A stretch of 64,000 nt of DNA, from contig NZ_CP122458.1 of NCBI RefSeq assembly GCF_032598905.1, positions 7,279,001 to 7,343,000 on the forward strand, written 5' to 3'. Below the pieces are notes generated by a model, which was not told the origin of the DNA, ran no database searches, and saw nothing but the letters and a program-made list of their open reading frames with translations. How positions within the stretch are numbered: position 1 is the stretch's first letter; each line of letters opens with the position of its first letter. The position numbers were made by a program, and so were the translations under genes. Source of the stretch: Streptomyces sp. 11x1 (lineage in GTDB: Bacteria; Actinomycetota; Actinomycetes; Streptomycetales; Streptomycetaceae). Shown here in pieces: positions 1-8,850 of this stretch.

Positions 1-1
1 C

Positions 2-1012
2 GGGCAGAGCACCAACGACGCATACCCGACGGCGGTCAAGGTGGCCCTGCAGGCAGGCACTCACCGTCTCCAACAGGCCATGGCCACCCTGCGGCAAGCC
101 TTCCGGGCCAAGGCCGACGAGTTCGCCGACGTCGTCAAGACCGGCCGCACGCAACTCCAGGACGCGATACCCATGACCCTCGGCCAGGAGTTCGGCGCGT
201 ACGCGGTGATGCTGGCCGAGGACGAACAGCGCCTGGCCGAGGCGACCACCCTGATCCGGGAGATCAACCTCGGAGGTACGGCCATCGGTACCGGCCTCAA
301 CTCCCACCCCCGCTACGCGGCACTGGCCTGCGCACACCTCAGCACCATCACCGGCGTGCCCCTGTCCACCGCCGCCGACCTGGTGGAGGCCACCCAGGAC
401 GCCGGAGCGTTCGTCCAGCTCTCCGGGGTGCTCAAGCGCATCGCCGTCAAGCTCTCCAAGACCTGCAACGACCTGCGTCTGCTGTCCTCCGGGCCCCGCG
501 CAGGCCTCGGCGAGATCAACCTCCCCGCCGTACAGGCCGGCTCCAGCATCATGCCCGGCAAGGTCAACCCGGTGATCCCCGAGGTCGTCAACCAGATCGC
601 CTTCAAGGCCATCGGCAATGACATCACCATCACCATGGCCGCTGAAGCGGGCCAGCTCCAGCTCAACGCCTTCGAACCGGTCATCGCCCACTGCCTGTTC
701 GAAAGTCTCGGTCAGCTGGAGGCCGGATGCCTGACGCTGGCCGACCGCTGCGTGAACGGCATCACCGCCAATCGCGAGCACCTGCGCGCGGTCGTGCTCA
801 ACACCATCGGGATCGTCACCGCCCTCAGCCCCGTCATCGGCTACGCGCAGGCCAGTGCCGTCGCACAGGAGGCACTGGACAGAAACCTGCCCGTGGCCGA
901 CGTGGTCCTGGCACGGGAACTGCTCGCCGCCGACGAACTCCGGCGCGCTCTGCGTCCCGAGACGCTCGCCAGAAGTAGTGACCGGGAGTCGCACGCACGC
1001 GCGTCGGACTGA
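2..1012 (+). CDS. aspA: Aspartate ammonia-lyase (aspartase), 5' part outside window
   Basis: The last 336 residues of an aspartase; the gene begins left of the window and the reading frame is open from base 2. Aspartase reversibly converts L-aspartate to fumarate and ammonium in the cytoplasm, normally as a homotetramer. The visible part opens with the substrate-binding segment STNDAYPT, and the superfamily signature GSSIMPGKVNP lies near bases 541-573. It is followed by PVIPEVVNQIAF, which is typical of aspartases; class II fumarases share the signature but usually continue differently (NPTQ). The C-terminus is complete and ends in a TGA. A strong hairpin terminator follows about 120 bp later, so this is the end of a transcription unit. 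Fumarase is the only serious alternative. Confidence 0.88.
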   Translation, partial: GQSTNDAYPTAVKVALQAGTHRLQQAMATLRQAFRAKADEFADVVKTGRTQLQDAIPMTLGQEFGAYAVMLAEDEQRLAEATTLIREINLGGTAIGTGLNSHPRYAALACAHLSTITGVPLSTAADLVEATQDAGAFVQLSGVLKRIAVKLSKTCNDLRLLSSGPRAGLGEINLPAVQAGSSIMPGKVNPVIPEVVNQIAFKAIGNDITITMAAEAGQLQLNAFEPVIAHCLFESLGQLEAGCLTLADRCVNGITANREHLRAVVLNTIGIVTALSPVIGYAQASAVAQEALDRNLPVADVVLARELLAADELRRALRPETLARSSDRESHARASD

Positions 1013-1132
1013 CCTGCCGCCCTCCACGGACGCGGCCCGCCACGCGGCGAGCACCATCACCGCGAAGGCCCCGGTCCGGGAACGCCGGCCGGCCCGCGCC
1101 CATGTCACCGCTGAACTCAACGCCGCCGATGC

Positions 1133-1170
1133 AAGGCGCTCGGCTGAGTAACCCCAGCCGAGCGCCTTTT
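1133..1170 (+). terminator. Intrinsic terminator after aspA
   Basis: A perfect 14-bp inverted repeat (arms 1133-1146 and 1155-1168, 8-nt loop) ends in a short T run (TTTT at 1167-1170). Placement 120 bp after the aspartase stop fits a rho-independent terminator. A second, weaker 7-bp hairpin (AAGGCCC at 1191-1197, GGGCCTT at 1210-1216) follows and may back it up. Confidence 0.8.
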
Positions 1171-1394
1171 CAGTGACCAGCGGAAACGTCAAGGCCCTTG
1201 CTCCTGCGGGGGCCTTCTTGCGTCCTTCAAGATTGCTTGCTCGCCCGATGCTCACCCGAAGCGGGAACCCGCCACGTTCACGGTCCAGCCGCCCGGTTCG
1301 GGCGCGGCCTGGCGGGAGCAGAAGGCGAGAGGGCCTCCGGCTGTGTGCCAGGGGCCGTCCTGCGCATGGGCAGTTACTGTCGCGGTTATGGTGA

Positions 1395-1646
1395 TCGGCC
1401 GGCGCTGAGCCGCCGAAGAACGTCCGGCGTGTCGACGTCGACGACCTGACCGCCCTCGTTGCGGCACTCGGCGTAAGCCCGAACACCCTGCTGCTCCCCC
1501 ACCAGGGTCCGGAGCTACGACCGGTCGCCAGCCAGCTGGGCGTGTGCGCTTCGAGGACTCCGGAGGCGGCGGGGCGCCTGTCGGGTCGCCGTGACGAACC
1601 ACAGAACCAGCGAAGTACGTCGAACCCGGGGCTGTGTCGGTCGTGA
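1395..1646 (+). pseudogene. Remnant of an XRE-type helix-turn-helix regulator
   Basis: One frame reads KNVRRVDVDDLTALVAALG followed by VSPNTLLLP, which resembles the end of the HTH domain of Streptomyces XRE-family regulators (the segment choosing among 'ALGVSP' positions). It has no start codon of its own, is preceded closely by an in-frame stop, and ends soon after without a recognisable C-terminal domain. I read it as a decayed fragment. The similarity is from memory of the family and is short, so a chance match is possible. Confidence 0.35.
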
Positions 1647-2022
1647 CGTCCGTGCGGTGCTCGGCGGGTGTGCTCGGCTCTGGGTCCTGGGCGTTGCTGT
1701 CCGTGCCGGGGAGCGTGAACGATGTGCCAGACTCAGCGCGGGGCCGTGGCGCTGCCTGGCCGGTGTTGGCGTAGTAGGCAGCAGCGCTGCCCGCGACAAA
1801 GAAGTGCTGCCACCGCCCCGCCTATGCAGTGCGCGAGGTGCCGTCTACGCCGTACGGCTCTGGATCCTTCGTATTCGTAGGAGGTGAGCGACGGTGTGCT
1901 CACCGCGATCCGACTACGCCGAGCGTGCACTCGCACTGGTCGATCAGCACCGCATGAGATGGTCCTCCCGGCAGCGCCGTGGCCGTGCGGTGCCGAGTTC
2001 GTGCGCGGAGCGGCGCGGAGTG
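1647..2022. other. Intergenic stretch downstream of fcl, no gene recognised
   Basis: No convincing coding region was found on either strand. A short rightward frame beginning GTG at 1894 has a good upstream GGAGG, but its translation resembles nothing I know and it runs on antisense through fcl, so it is not called. A 7-bp hairpin (1883-1889 with 1898-1904) lies downstream of the leftward fcl gene and could be a weak terminator. Confidence 0.4.
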
Positions 2023-3009
2023 TCACAGGGCGGCGGACGCTCGGTGTTCCACGTACCAGGCGTACGCTTCGGCGATCCCCTCCCGCAGGCCGATACGCGG
2101 GGCCCATCCCAGAGTGGTGATCCGGGAGACGTCAAGGACCTTGCGTGGGGTGCCGTCCGGCAGGGCCGCGTCCCACTCGATGGCCCCCTGGTAGCCGACG
2201 ACCTCTGCCACCAGTTCGGCGGCCTCCCGGATCGTCAGGTCCGTGCCGGTGCCGACATTCACCGATCCGTCCGCGTCGTAGTGCTCCAGCAGGTACAGGC
2301 ATGCCCGAGCCAGATCATCCACGTGCAGGAACTCCCGGCGAGGTGTTCCGGTACCCCAGTTCACCACTTGCCGTGCCCCTGCCGTTCGGGCCTCGTGGAA
2401 GCGCCGGATCAGTGATGCCAGGACATGGGAGTGCTCGGGATGAAAGTTGTCGCCGGGGCCGTAAAGGTTGGTCGGCATGGCGGAAATCCAGGGGAGACCG
2501 TGCTGCCGCCGCACGGCCTGCACGTGCAGGAGCCCGGCGATCTTGGCGATGGCGTAGGCGTCGTTGGTCGGCTCCAAGGCACCGGTCAGCAACGCCTCCT
2601 CTCGAATGGGCTGGTCGGCGAATTTCGGATAGACGCAGCTGGAGCCCAGGAACAGCAACCGCTCCACCCCCTGTTCCAGGGCCGCGTCCAGCACGTTGAC
2701 CTGGATACGCAGGTTGTCGGAGAGGAACTCCGTGGGACGGGTGGCATTCGCTTTGATCCCGCCCACCCGGGCGGCGGCCAGCACCACCACATCCGGCCGG
2801 GTGGCCGCGAACCAGTCGAGGACGGCACGGCGCTCGCGCAGGTCCAGTTGGGCGGAGCCGGGGCCGACCACGTCGGTGAAGCCCTCCCGCTCCAGATGCC
2901 GGCACACCGCGGAACCGACGAGTCCACGGCTTCCGGCCACGAATACGCGCGCGGAGCGGTCGAGGGGGCGGTGAGCGTACCCGCACGGTGCTGAGGCGGG
3001 GGAGCTCAC
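2023..3009 (-). CDS. fcl: GDP-L-fucose synthase
   Basis: 328 residues. A bifunctional epimerase/reductase of the extended SDR family that turns GDP-4-keto-6-deoxymannose into GDP-L-fucose using NADPH, in the cytoplasm. The N-terminal Rossmann motif reads VAGSRGLVGSA, the catalytic Ser lies in GSSCVYP and the Tyr/Lys pair in DAYAIAKIAG. The family hallmark PTNLYGPGDNFHPEHSHV is present, and the length matches the family (about 310-330). The GTG start at 3009 is chosen because it overlaps the stop of the upstream kinase gene (GTGA), implying translational coupling. Its substrate is made by the gmd product encoded just beyond the kinase on the opposite strand, so the pair supplies GDP-fucose to the EPS locus. 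The colitose-type or reductase-only variants are less likely. Confidence 0.9.
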   Translation of the reverse strand: MSSPASAPCGYAHRPLDRSARVFVAGSRGLVGSAVCRHLEREGFTDVVGPGSAQLDLRERRAVLDWFAATRPDVVVLAAARVGGIKANATRPTEFLSDNLRIQVNVLDAALEQGVERLLFLGSSCVYPKFADQPIREEALLTGALEPTNDAYAIAKIAGLLHVQAVRRQHGLPWISAMPTNLYGPGDNFHPEHSHVLASLIRRFHEARTAGARQVVNWGTGTPRREFLHVDDLARACLYLLEHYDADGSVNVGTGTDLTIREAAELVAEVVGYQGAIEWDAALPDGTPRKVLDVSRITTLGWAPRIGLREGIAEAYAWYVEHRASAAL

Positions 3010-4541
3010 CGCTGAGCGCTCCGGTCGGCGGTCATGGCGTGAGGCTCGCCGTCGAGTGCCTCCTGCGTGCCCGTGGCCTGGGCATCCTGCTCTCCGCCTG
3101 GAGTCGGCAGGGCCGGAGCGCCACCGGCGGGCGGCATGTGCCCGCTGCCGCGTCGCTTGGAGAATAGGCCGGCTGTCCGGTGCTGCGGCCGGTATTCGTA
3201 CGCATAGCCATACGTGCTGCCCTCCTCCTTCGACGACGTCATGTTCAGGACCGTACCGAGCACGGAAGCACCGACCTGCTGCAGTGTGCGAAGAGCTGCG
3301 CCGACCTGGTCGCGGCTGGTGCGTGAAGCCCGCACCACCACCAGGTAGCCGTCCACGACGGTGGCGATCACGGATGCGTCCGCCACCGGCAGCACCGGCG
3401 CGGTGTCCACCACGACATGGTCGAACTTCTCGGCGAGGTCGCGCAGCACGGCCTTCAACTGGTCGCTGCCCAGCAGCTCGGTGGGATTGGGCGGCACCGA
3501 GCCACTGGTCAGCACCGAGAAGGAGCCCCCGGACTGCAGCACTTGGTGCACCTCGGCCTGGCCGATCAGCACGGTGGTCAACCCGGCGTCCCGCACCAGC
3601 CCCAGGACGCGGGCCGTGGAAGGCCGGCGCAGGTCGGCGTCGACCAGGCACACCGAGGCACCGGTCTCGGCCAGCGCCGCGGCCAGGTTGATCGCGACAC
3701 TGGTCTTCCCCTCACGAGGCAGCGGGCTGGTTACCGCGATCACCTTCGGCGGCTGGTCCACGTCCACAAACCGCAGACTGGTGCGCAGCTGCCGGAAGCC
3801 CTCGGCGCGCAGTCCGTGCAAGTCGTCTAGCAATGCCACGGGATGGCGGGTGGTCCGCGGGTCGTGCGCGACGCTCCCGAGCACGGGAGGGCCGCCGAAC
3901 CCGGCCAGGAGCTCGGTGAGACTCTGAAGGCCGCGTACCGAGCGATCCATCGACTCCCTGGCCACGGCGAATCCGGCCCCGAGGGCCAGCCCGGCCATCA
4001 GCCCGATGGCGAGGTTCACCGCCGGGCGCGGGGAAGAGGGAGCGGAGGGCACGGAGGCCGGTTGGGTGATGCTCAGCCGCACCGGGGACGTCCTCGCGTC
4101 CTCCGGGCGCTCAAGGCCGCGGACCACCTCTGCGAAGCGCTTGGCCACAGCGTTGCTGATGCGGGCAGCCCGCTCCGGCCGGGTGTCCGTGACGGTGAGC
4201 CGGAGCAGCACCGTGTCAGGCTGCGTGGTCGCGCTGATGCGACGGCTCAGTTGATGCGGCGTCATGTCGAGATCCAGGGCCTCCACGACGTGCCGGGACA
4301 CCAGAGGACTCGCCGCCACCTCCGCGTACGACCGGACCCGAGCCTGGGTGAAGACATTTCCTTGTGCGAGCTGGAGGGTGTCGGACCCCTCCCGCACGGA
4401 CACGAAGAGCTTCGCGGTGGCCCGGTACTCGGGGTTCGCCGTGTAGGTGATGAGTGCACCGACCGCCGTTCCGAGCAGGGCCAGCACAGTGATGGCACGC
4501 CAGCGGCGAGAGAGGACTCGTAGGTAGTCGCGCAGGTCCAA
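3006..4541 (-). CDS. Wzc-like polysaccharide co-polymerase / BY-type tyrosine autokinase
   Basis: 511 residues. Inner-membrane protein expected to set EPS chain length and to autophosphorylate on tyrosine. A Wzz-type N-terminal domain is framed by a membrane helix at about residues 14-34 and a second at about 174-195. The cytoplasmic kinase domain has a Walker A (SPLPREGKTS, about 270-285), Walker A' (VCLVDADLRRP, about 295-305) and Walker B (HVVVDTAPVLP, about 372). A tyrosine cluster STYGYAYEYRP (about 441-451) is the probable phosphorylation tail; a further proline/glycine-rich tail follows. Both halves are in one polypeptide, as in proteobacterial Wzc. The start is uncertain: TTG 4541 gives the usual MDLRDYLRVL beginning, TTG 4565 is also possible. 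It is divergent from gmd. A cognate LMW phosphatase lies at 20115-20765. Confidence 0.85.
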   Translation of the reverse strand: MDLRDYLRVLSRRWRAITVLALLGTAVGALITYTANPEYRATAKLFVSVREGSDTLQLAQGNVFTQARVRSYAEVAASPLVSRHVVEALDLDMTPHQLSRRISATTQPDTVLLRLTVTDTRPERAARISNAVAKRFAEVVRGLERPEDARTSPVRLSITQPASVPSAPSSPRPAVNLAIGLMAGLALGAGFAVARESMDRSVRGLQSLTELLAGFGGPPVLGSVAHDPRTTRHPVALLDDLHGLRAEGFRQLRTSLRFVDVDQPPKVIAVTSPLPREGKTSVAINLAAALAETGASVCLVDADLRRPSTARVLGLVRDAGLTTVLIGQAEVHQVLQSGGSFSVLTSGSVPPNPTELLGSDQLKAVLRDLAEKFDHVVVDTAPVLPVADASVIATVVDGYLVVVRASRTSRDQVGAALRTLQQVGASVLGTVLNMTSSKEEGSTYGYAYEYRPQHRTAGLFSKRRGSGHMPPAGGAPALPTPGGEQDAQATGTQEALDGEPHAMTADRSAQR

Positions 4542-4608
4542 GACGTCCGTCCCTGATCGGATCAAGTGAGTGCCGCCCTTACCGTACGACACCAATGAAC
4601 AAATGAGA

Positions 4609-4618
4609 GGTATATGCC
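4609..4618. promoter_or_regulatory. GGTATATGCC motif between the divergent kinase and gmd genes
   Basis: This near-palindrome sits in the 180-bp divergent promoter region. The same motif with one change (GGCATATGCC, a perfect palindrome) occurs at 16413-16422 in the other divergent EPS promoter region. Regulation of both by one factor is an inference; no classical -10/-35 pair is clear here. Confidence 0.3.
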
Positions 4619-4720
4619 TTGAGGTGGACAAAGATGGCAATAAGCGCTATCCCGGCGAATTGGCGAATCCGGCTGCTGCGTGATCCGATCATCTGCGTCA
4701 TCCCTCGGCAAGGAGTGCAA

Positions 4721-5812
4721 GTGACTGTCAAGAAAGCGCTCATCACCGGCATTACCGGCCAGGACGGCTCCTACCTCGCGGAGCTGCTGCTGCAGAAGGG
4801 CTATGAGGTGCACGGAATCGTCCGTCGCGCCTCGACCTTCAACACGCAACGCATCGACCACCTCTACCGGGACCCGCACGATCCCGAGGCGCGCCTCTTC
4901 CTGCACTACGGCGACTTGACGGACGGAACCAGGATGGCGGGGCTGCTGGAACGGCTACAGCCGGACGAGGTCTACCATCTGGCCGCCCAGTCGCATGTAC
5001 GGGTGTCCTTCGACGAACCCGAGTACACGGGTGACTGCACTGCGCTCGGAACGACGCGGTTGCTGGAGGCCATCAGGACGACGGGCCTTCCCTGCCGTTT
5101 CTACCAGGCCTCCAGCTCGGAGATGTTCGGCGCCTCCCCGCCGCCTCAGCACGAGGACACGCCCTTCCACCCTCGCTCTCCCTACGGTGTCGCCAAGGTC
5201 TACGCCTACTGGGCGACCCGCAACTACCGTGAGGCGTACGGGATGTACGCGGTCAACGGCATCCTGTTCAACCACGAGTCCCCTCGCCGCGGCCCCACCT
5301 TCGTCACGCGCAAGGTGGCCATGGCCGCCGCACGTATCAAGGCGGGCCTGCAGGACGTCGTCTACCTCGGCAATCTCGACGCCCGACGGGACTGGGGGTA
5401 CGCGGCCGAGTACGTCGAGGCGATGTGGCTGATGCTGCAACAGGCGCAACCGGATGACTATGTGGTCGCCACCGGCGCCAGCCACAGCGTGCGCGACTTC
5501 GTCGAACACTGCTTCGCCCATGTCGGTCTCGACTGGCGCGACCACGTCCGTTTCGATGACCGCTATCTGAGGCCCACCGAGGTCGACGACCTGGTCGGTG
5601 ATGCCACGAAAGCCGAGCGGGTCCTCGGATGGCGCCCGACAGTCCGCGCCCCTGAGCTGGCCCGTCTCATGGTCGATGCCGAAATCGCGGCGCATGAACC
5701 TGTGCCTTCCGCGCTGGACAGCCTGCCCGCGCCCGCCCCGATGCTGCGGATGGAACGGCTCTGCCACGATGCGCCCGTCCCCGGTACTGCCGGAGAGAGG
5801 AACCCAGTGTGA
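4721..5812 (+). CDS. gmd: GDP-mannose 4,6-dehydratase
   Basis: 363 residues. Converts GDP-D-mannose to GDP-4-keto-6-deoxy-D-mannose with a tightly bound NADP(H); first committed step to GDP-fucose (completed by fcl) or GDP-rhamnose-type sugars. The N-terminus carries the coenzyme motif [14 protein letters not shown], then [19 protein letters not shown]. The catalytic region includes SSSEMFG (about 130) and the YGVAK Tyr/Lys motif (about 155), followed by [13 protein letters not shown], all classical for the family. GTG 4721 is chosen because AAGGAG sits five bases upstream; in-frame codons further upstream lack a site. The next gene's GTG at 5809 overlaps this stop codon, so they were probably co-translated. 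Confidence 0.92.
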   Translation: MTVKKALITGITGQDGSYLAELLLQKGYEVHGIVRRASTFNTQRIDHLYRDPHDPEARLFLHYGDLTDGTRMAGLLERLQPDEVYHLAAQSHVRVSFDEPEYTGDCTALGTTRLLEAIRTTGLPCRFYQASSSEMFGASPPPQHEDTPFHPRSPYGVAKVYAYWATRNYREAYGMYAVNGILFNHESPRRGPTFVTRKVAMAAARIKAGLQDVVYLGNLDARRDWGYAAEYVEAMWLMLQQAQPDDYVVATGASHSVRDFVEHCFAHVGLDWRDHVRFDDRYLRPTEVDDLVGDATKAERVLGWRPTVRAPELARLMVDAEIAAHEPVPSALDSLPAPAPMLRMERLCHDAPVPGTAGERNPV

Positions 5813-6349
5813 GGGGCACCGCCACATGGGGACGCGGCCAGCGAGGAAGCAGCATGCTCAGGACGGGGATCGCCGACCCCTCGAGACCCGGATCCTTCGC
5901 CCACTCGGCTCGCGCCAAACAGCGGCACGAACTGCTGCGTTGCTTTCCCGAGCTGGCCGAGACGCGCGTTCCGGATCTCGGCGGGACCCCGGCTTCATGG
6001 CGCAGCGAACCCGTCCGGCCGGCGCATGTGGTGATGGTGAATCTCGACCCGCACACCGCCTGGCAGGCAGAGCCCGGCGTCATCCCGGTTGCGGGAGACG
6101 CGTGCGATCCTCTCCTGCCGGCCCCCTTGTCGGCCGAGCGACTCGACCTCGTTTACTCGAACTCCGTCCTTGAACACGCCGGCGGCCACTACCGGCGACG
6201 TCCCCCGCGCCGGACGCGCGCAAGCGCTCCGTCAGGTTCAGGAAGTCGAGCTTCTGTCGGTGACTGAGATTCGGTCCTATTTCCCCGCCTCCCGCATCTG
6301 GATCGAACGCTTCGCCGGGCTTCCCCAATCGCTGGTTGCGAGGAAGTGA
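5809..6349 (+). pseudogene. SAM-dependent methyltransferase, internally deleted and frameshifted
   Basis: The 5' part (GTG 5809, overlapping the gmd stop, with GAGAGG upstream) encodes the N-terminal half of a class I methyltransferase: RAKQRHELLRCFPEL, then VIPVAGDACDPLLP and LDLVYSNSVLEHAGGHYRR, the usual acidic loop and post-motif II region. Directly afterwards the frame becomes nonsense and stops at 6267. The family C-terminus (EVELLSVTEIRSYFPASRIW...) resumes in another frame and ends at 6349. About 60 expected residues between the two parts are missing, so this is a deletion with a frame change, not a simple sequencing slip. When intact it would have methylated an EPS sugar or precursor. 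The family assignment is from memory. Confidence 0.7.
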
Positions 6350-6412
6350 CGGTTTCAGCCCTTCTCCGAACCCGGGTGAGTCCCACACCCCAGACCAATC
6401 GGTCCGCAGCCC

Positions 6413-7204
6413 ATGACGCAGAGAATGAGCGAGGGAGTAGCGCATCCCATGGCAATCCACCAGAGCGAGCAGACGACCCGAACGACCACCGTCCCTCTGC
6501 TGGGATTCATCCGCAAGCCGATTACGGGAATTCGCAGGATGCACCCATGGCTCTACCCGGCATGGCCGGCCCTGAACGGGCAGCGCTTCCGTCAGGAGAT
6601 GTTCCGCTCCCTGCTTCGGGAGCTCCAGCCACAGGCCGTCTTCGAATCCGGAACGTACCGCGGTGCCACCACGCAATTCCTGTGGCACGTCTCCGGACGT
6701 CCCGTGTACACGGTGGAGAAAGAGCCTGCCTTCGCTCGTCTGGCAGCTCGACGCTTCCGGAACGTCTCGGACATCAGAGTGATCAAGTCGGACTCCAGGA
6801 AGGCGCTCCAGGGACTTCGTGAGGACTCCTCGTTCCCGAAGTCCCGCGTTCTCTTCTATCTCGACGCCCACTGGGAAGATGATCTGCCCCTCCGAGAAGA
6901 GGTGGCCGTCATCACCGACAGTTGGACGGACTCGCTGATCCTGATCGACGACTTCAAGGTTCCCGATGACCCCGGCTATGGGTTCGACACATACGCGGAG
7001 ACACAACTGTCAGTTGAATACCTGGGCCATGCGGTCGGGGAGTACAAGGTCTTCTGGCCGAACTGTCCATCGGGCGAGGAAACCGGCGCACGTCGCGGCT
7101 GCGTACTGCTGGCGGCTCCAACCCTCGCCGACAGGATGGCAGCGCTGGATGCGGTGCGAAGCATGGACGACAGTGTGCCACTGTGCCGTGCGTGCAGCCG
7201 GTGA
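6413..7204 (+). CDS. Class I SAM methyltransferase-fold protein of the EPS locus
   Basis: 263 residues, cytoplasmic. The segment AVFESGTYRGATTQFL resembles motif I (acidic-x-Gly-x-Tyr-x-Gly) of class I methyltransferases, VYTVEKEPAFA the acidic motif II, and RVLFYLDAHWEDDLPLREEV the later DAHW region seen in methyltransferases of the FkbM/cephalosporin-hydroxylase-like group. It probably modifies a sugar of the repeat unit, but the substrate cannot be told. The start is uncertain: ATG 6413 is the first, ATG 6425 is possible, and ATG 6449 has GAGGGAG eleven bases upstream. It follows the broken methyltransferase by 63 bp and precedes the polymerase. Confidence 0.65.
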   Translation: MTQRMSEGVAHPMAIHQSEQTTRTTTVPLLGFIRKPITGIRRMHPWLYPAWPALNGQRFRQEMFRSLLRELQPQAVFESGTYRGATTQFLWHVSGRPVYTVEKEPAFARLAARRFRNVSDIRVIKSDSRKALQGLREDSSFPKSRVLFYLDAHWEDDLPLREEVAVITDSWTDSLILIDDFKVPDDPGYGFDTYAETQLSVEYLGHAVGEYKVFWPNCPSGEETGARRGCVLLAAPTLADRMAALDAVRSMDDSVPLCRACSR

Positions 7205-7325
7205 GCGCAGTCGCTGCACACCGGGCCGCCGACGGCACCAGGGGTACTGGTCATGCTGGCTTGCGGTGCTGGCTCGCACCGCTCAGCAGAGCACCCGGCA
7301 GAGCCGCAACCGGTAGGGAGTGAGC

Positions 7326-8828
7326 GTGACTGTCGGGGCGGCTCCCGTCGACGCCGAGGAGGCGAATGCCTCAGCGGCCCAAACCCTTCCTGCGAGTCGG
7401 CCATTCTCACTGGCTTCCCGCCGTACACATCATGCCATCGCAGGCACTATGGCCGTCATTACGCTCCTGGCCGGGGGACGCTGGGTATCCCATATCGAGG
7501 CTGGTCCCGTCTACATCACCGACGTACTGCTGGCTGCCGCCGTTCTGCACACGGTGTGTTCCCGCCTCCTGGTCAAGCACCACTCGGGTAGCAACCAGGG
7601 GCCCGGTGTCCTGGTCGGACTGGTGGTTCTCGCCACGCTGGTTCGCGTCATCCCGTCCGAGGGGGAGGCGCTACTGATCGCACGCGACGCGGCGCCTTTC
7701 GTCTATGTGGCCGTCGCCTACCTCTCGGCAAGGGGATATCTCCTTGCGGGTGAGCCCGACCGGCGGCGGACGGCCCGGCTTGTCCACGGTGCACTGGTGA
7801 TCCACTTGTGCTGGGTGGCGTGCGTGGTTCTGGTGCCCGACCTCTCATCGGCGCTCAGCGAGTCCTGGAGCGGTCCGATCCTGGAAGTGAGATCGGATCT
7901 CGACACAGCGTTGCTCGGCATCCTGGCGGGAGTGTCGATCCTTCGGTTCCGCCGCAAGGAGGGGACCTGGATGAGTGCATCGCTGGCCGGAGCCTCAGTG
8001 GCTCTGGCTCTCACCATGCACTCCAGAGCAGGTCTGCTTGCCTGCGGAATCTGCGTCGTGGCCGCCATGGCCGGCGGTACCAACAGGAACGCCGGGGCTT
8101 CGGTTCGCACGGTGGCTCTCGGTGTGTCGGCGGTGATTCTGCTGATCGCGCTGCTTCCGAGCAGCCCGGCCGCTCAGCGCCTGATCGCGACTGTGGACCG
8201 GACAGCAGCCTCGCAGACGCTCGCCGTCAGTGCCGAAGGGACCTCGAACGCAAGGAAGGTGGCGTGGGAAAGGGTCATCAGATTCACGCTCGCCGAACCG
8301 GCCCGGGTAATGATCGGTGTCGGCTTCGGACCTGACTTCCTGAAGGACGCGGATGCCGATCTGACGCTCGGTTCGCAGACCTACCAGAGGGTACGTTCCC
8401 CGCACAACTACCTCCTGACCGCTTTTGCGCGGCTCGGTCTCCTCGGACTGACCGTGATCGCTGCGCTTCTGGCCACAGTCCTCGCCGCCGCGATCAGGGA
8501 GCTGTGGGCACGGCATCAGCCGGACGAACTCACCTTCATGTGTGTGCTCGTGGTGATGTCCCTGTTCGTCATTGCGATGCTGGGGGTTGTGCTGGAGTCT
8601 CCGTTCGGCGCAGTCCCCTTCTTCTGGGCCGGGGGAGTACTCCTGGCTCGCCGCCATCAGCGGCGACGCTCCTCGGCGAGAACAGCTCACGTGGCCCCGT
8701 CAGTCCCATACCGAGGGCGGCGCCTCATCGGAGCCCCTCCGGAGGGCGCCGGATCCCTGGCAGCGGTGGCCGAGTCGGCTCCTTCCCTCCCCATGGAGCC
8801 GACTGCGCGGGCTGTGCGTCAGCGGTGA
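7326..8828 (+). CDS. O-antigen ligase/polymerase-like (Wzy-type) membrane protein
   Basis: 500 residues with roughly ten to twelve hydrophobic segments. The large outside loop (about residues 290-370) contains MIGVGFGPDFL and SPHNYLLTAFARLGLLGL. The pattern 'G-x-G ... HN-x-x-L ... x-x-G-x-x-G' is the signature of the Wzy_C/O-antigen ligase superfamily, with the His of PHN a likely catalytic residue. In this setting it should polymerise undecaprenyl-linked repeat units on the outer face of the membrane. GTG 7326 is preferred over GTG 7320 because AGGGAG lies five bases upstream. The C-terminal 45 residues are basic and soluble. It forms a unit with the downstream flippase (22-bp gap). Confidence 0.8.
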   Translation: MTVGAAPVDAEEANASAAQTLPASRPFSLASRRTHHAIAGTMAVITLLAGGRWVSHIEAGPVYITDVLLAAAVLHTVCSRLLVKHHSGSNQGPGVLVGLVVLATLVRVIPSEGEALLIARDAAPFVYVAVAYLSARGYLLAGEPDRRRTARLVHGALVIHLCWVACVVLVPDLSSALSESWSGPILEVRSDLDTALLGILAGVSILRFRRKEGTWMSASLAGASVALALTMHSRAGLLACGICVVAAMAGGTNRNAGASVRTVALGVSAVILLIALLPSSPAAQRLIATVDRTAASQTLAVSAEGTSNARKVAWERVIRFTLAEPARVMIGVGFGPDFLKDADADLTLGSQTYQRVRSPHNYLLTAFARLGLLGLTVIAALLATVLAAAIRELWARHQPDELTFMCVLVVMSLFVIAMLGVVLESPFGAVPFFWAGGVLLARRHQRRRSSARTAHVAPSVPYRGRRLIGAPPEGAGSLAAVAESAPSLPMEPTARAVRQR

Positions 8829-8850
8829 CCGGCCAGAGGAAGTGACATCG

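Noticed and set aside
1894..2415. Rightward gene with good GGAGG before GTG 1894
   Set aside because: It runs on antisense through fcl, and its product resembles nothing known; composition looks like a shadow of the real gene.
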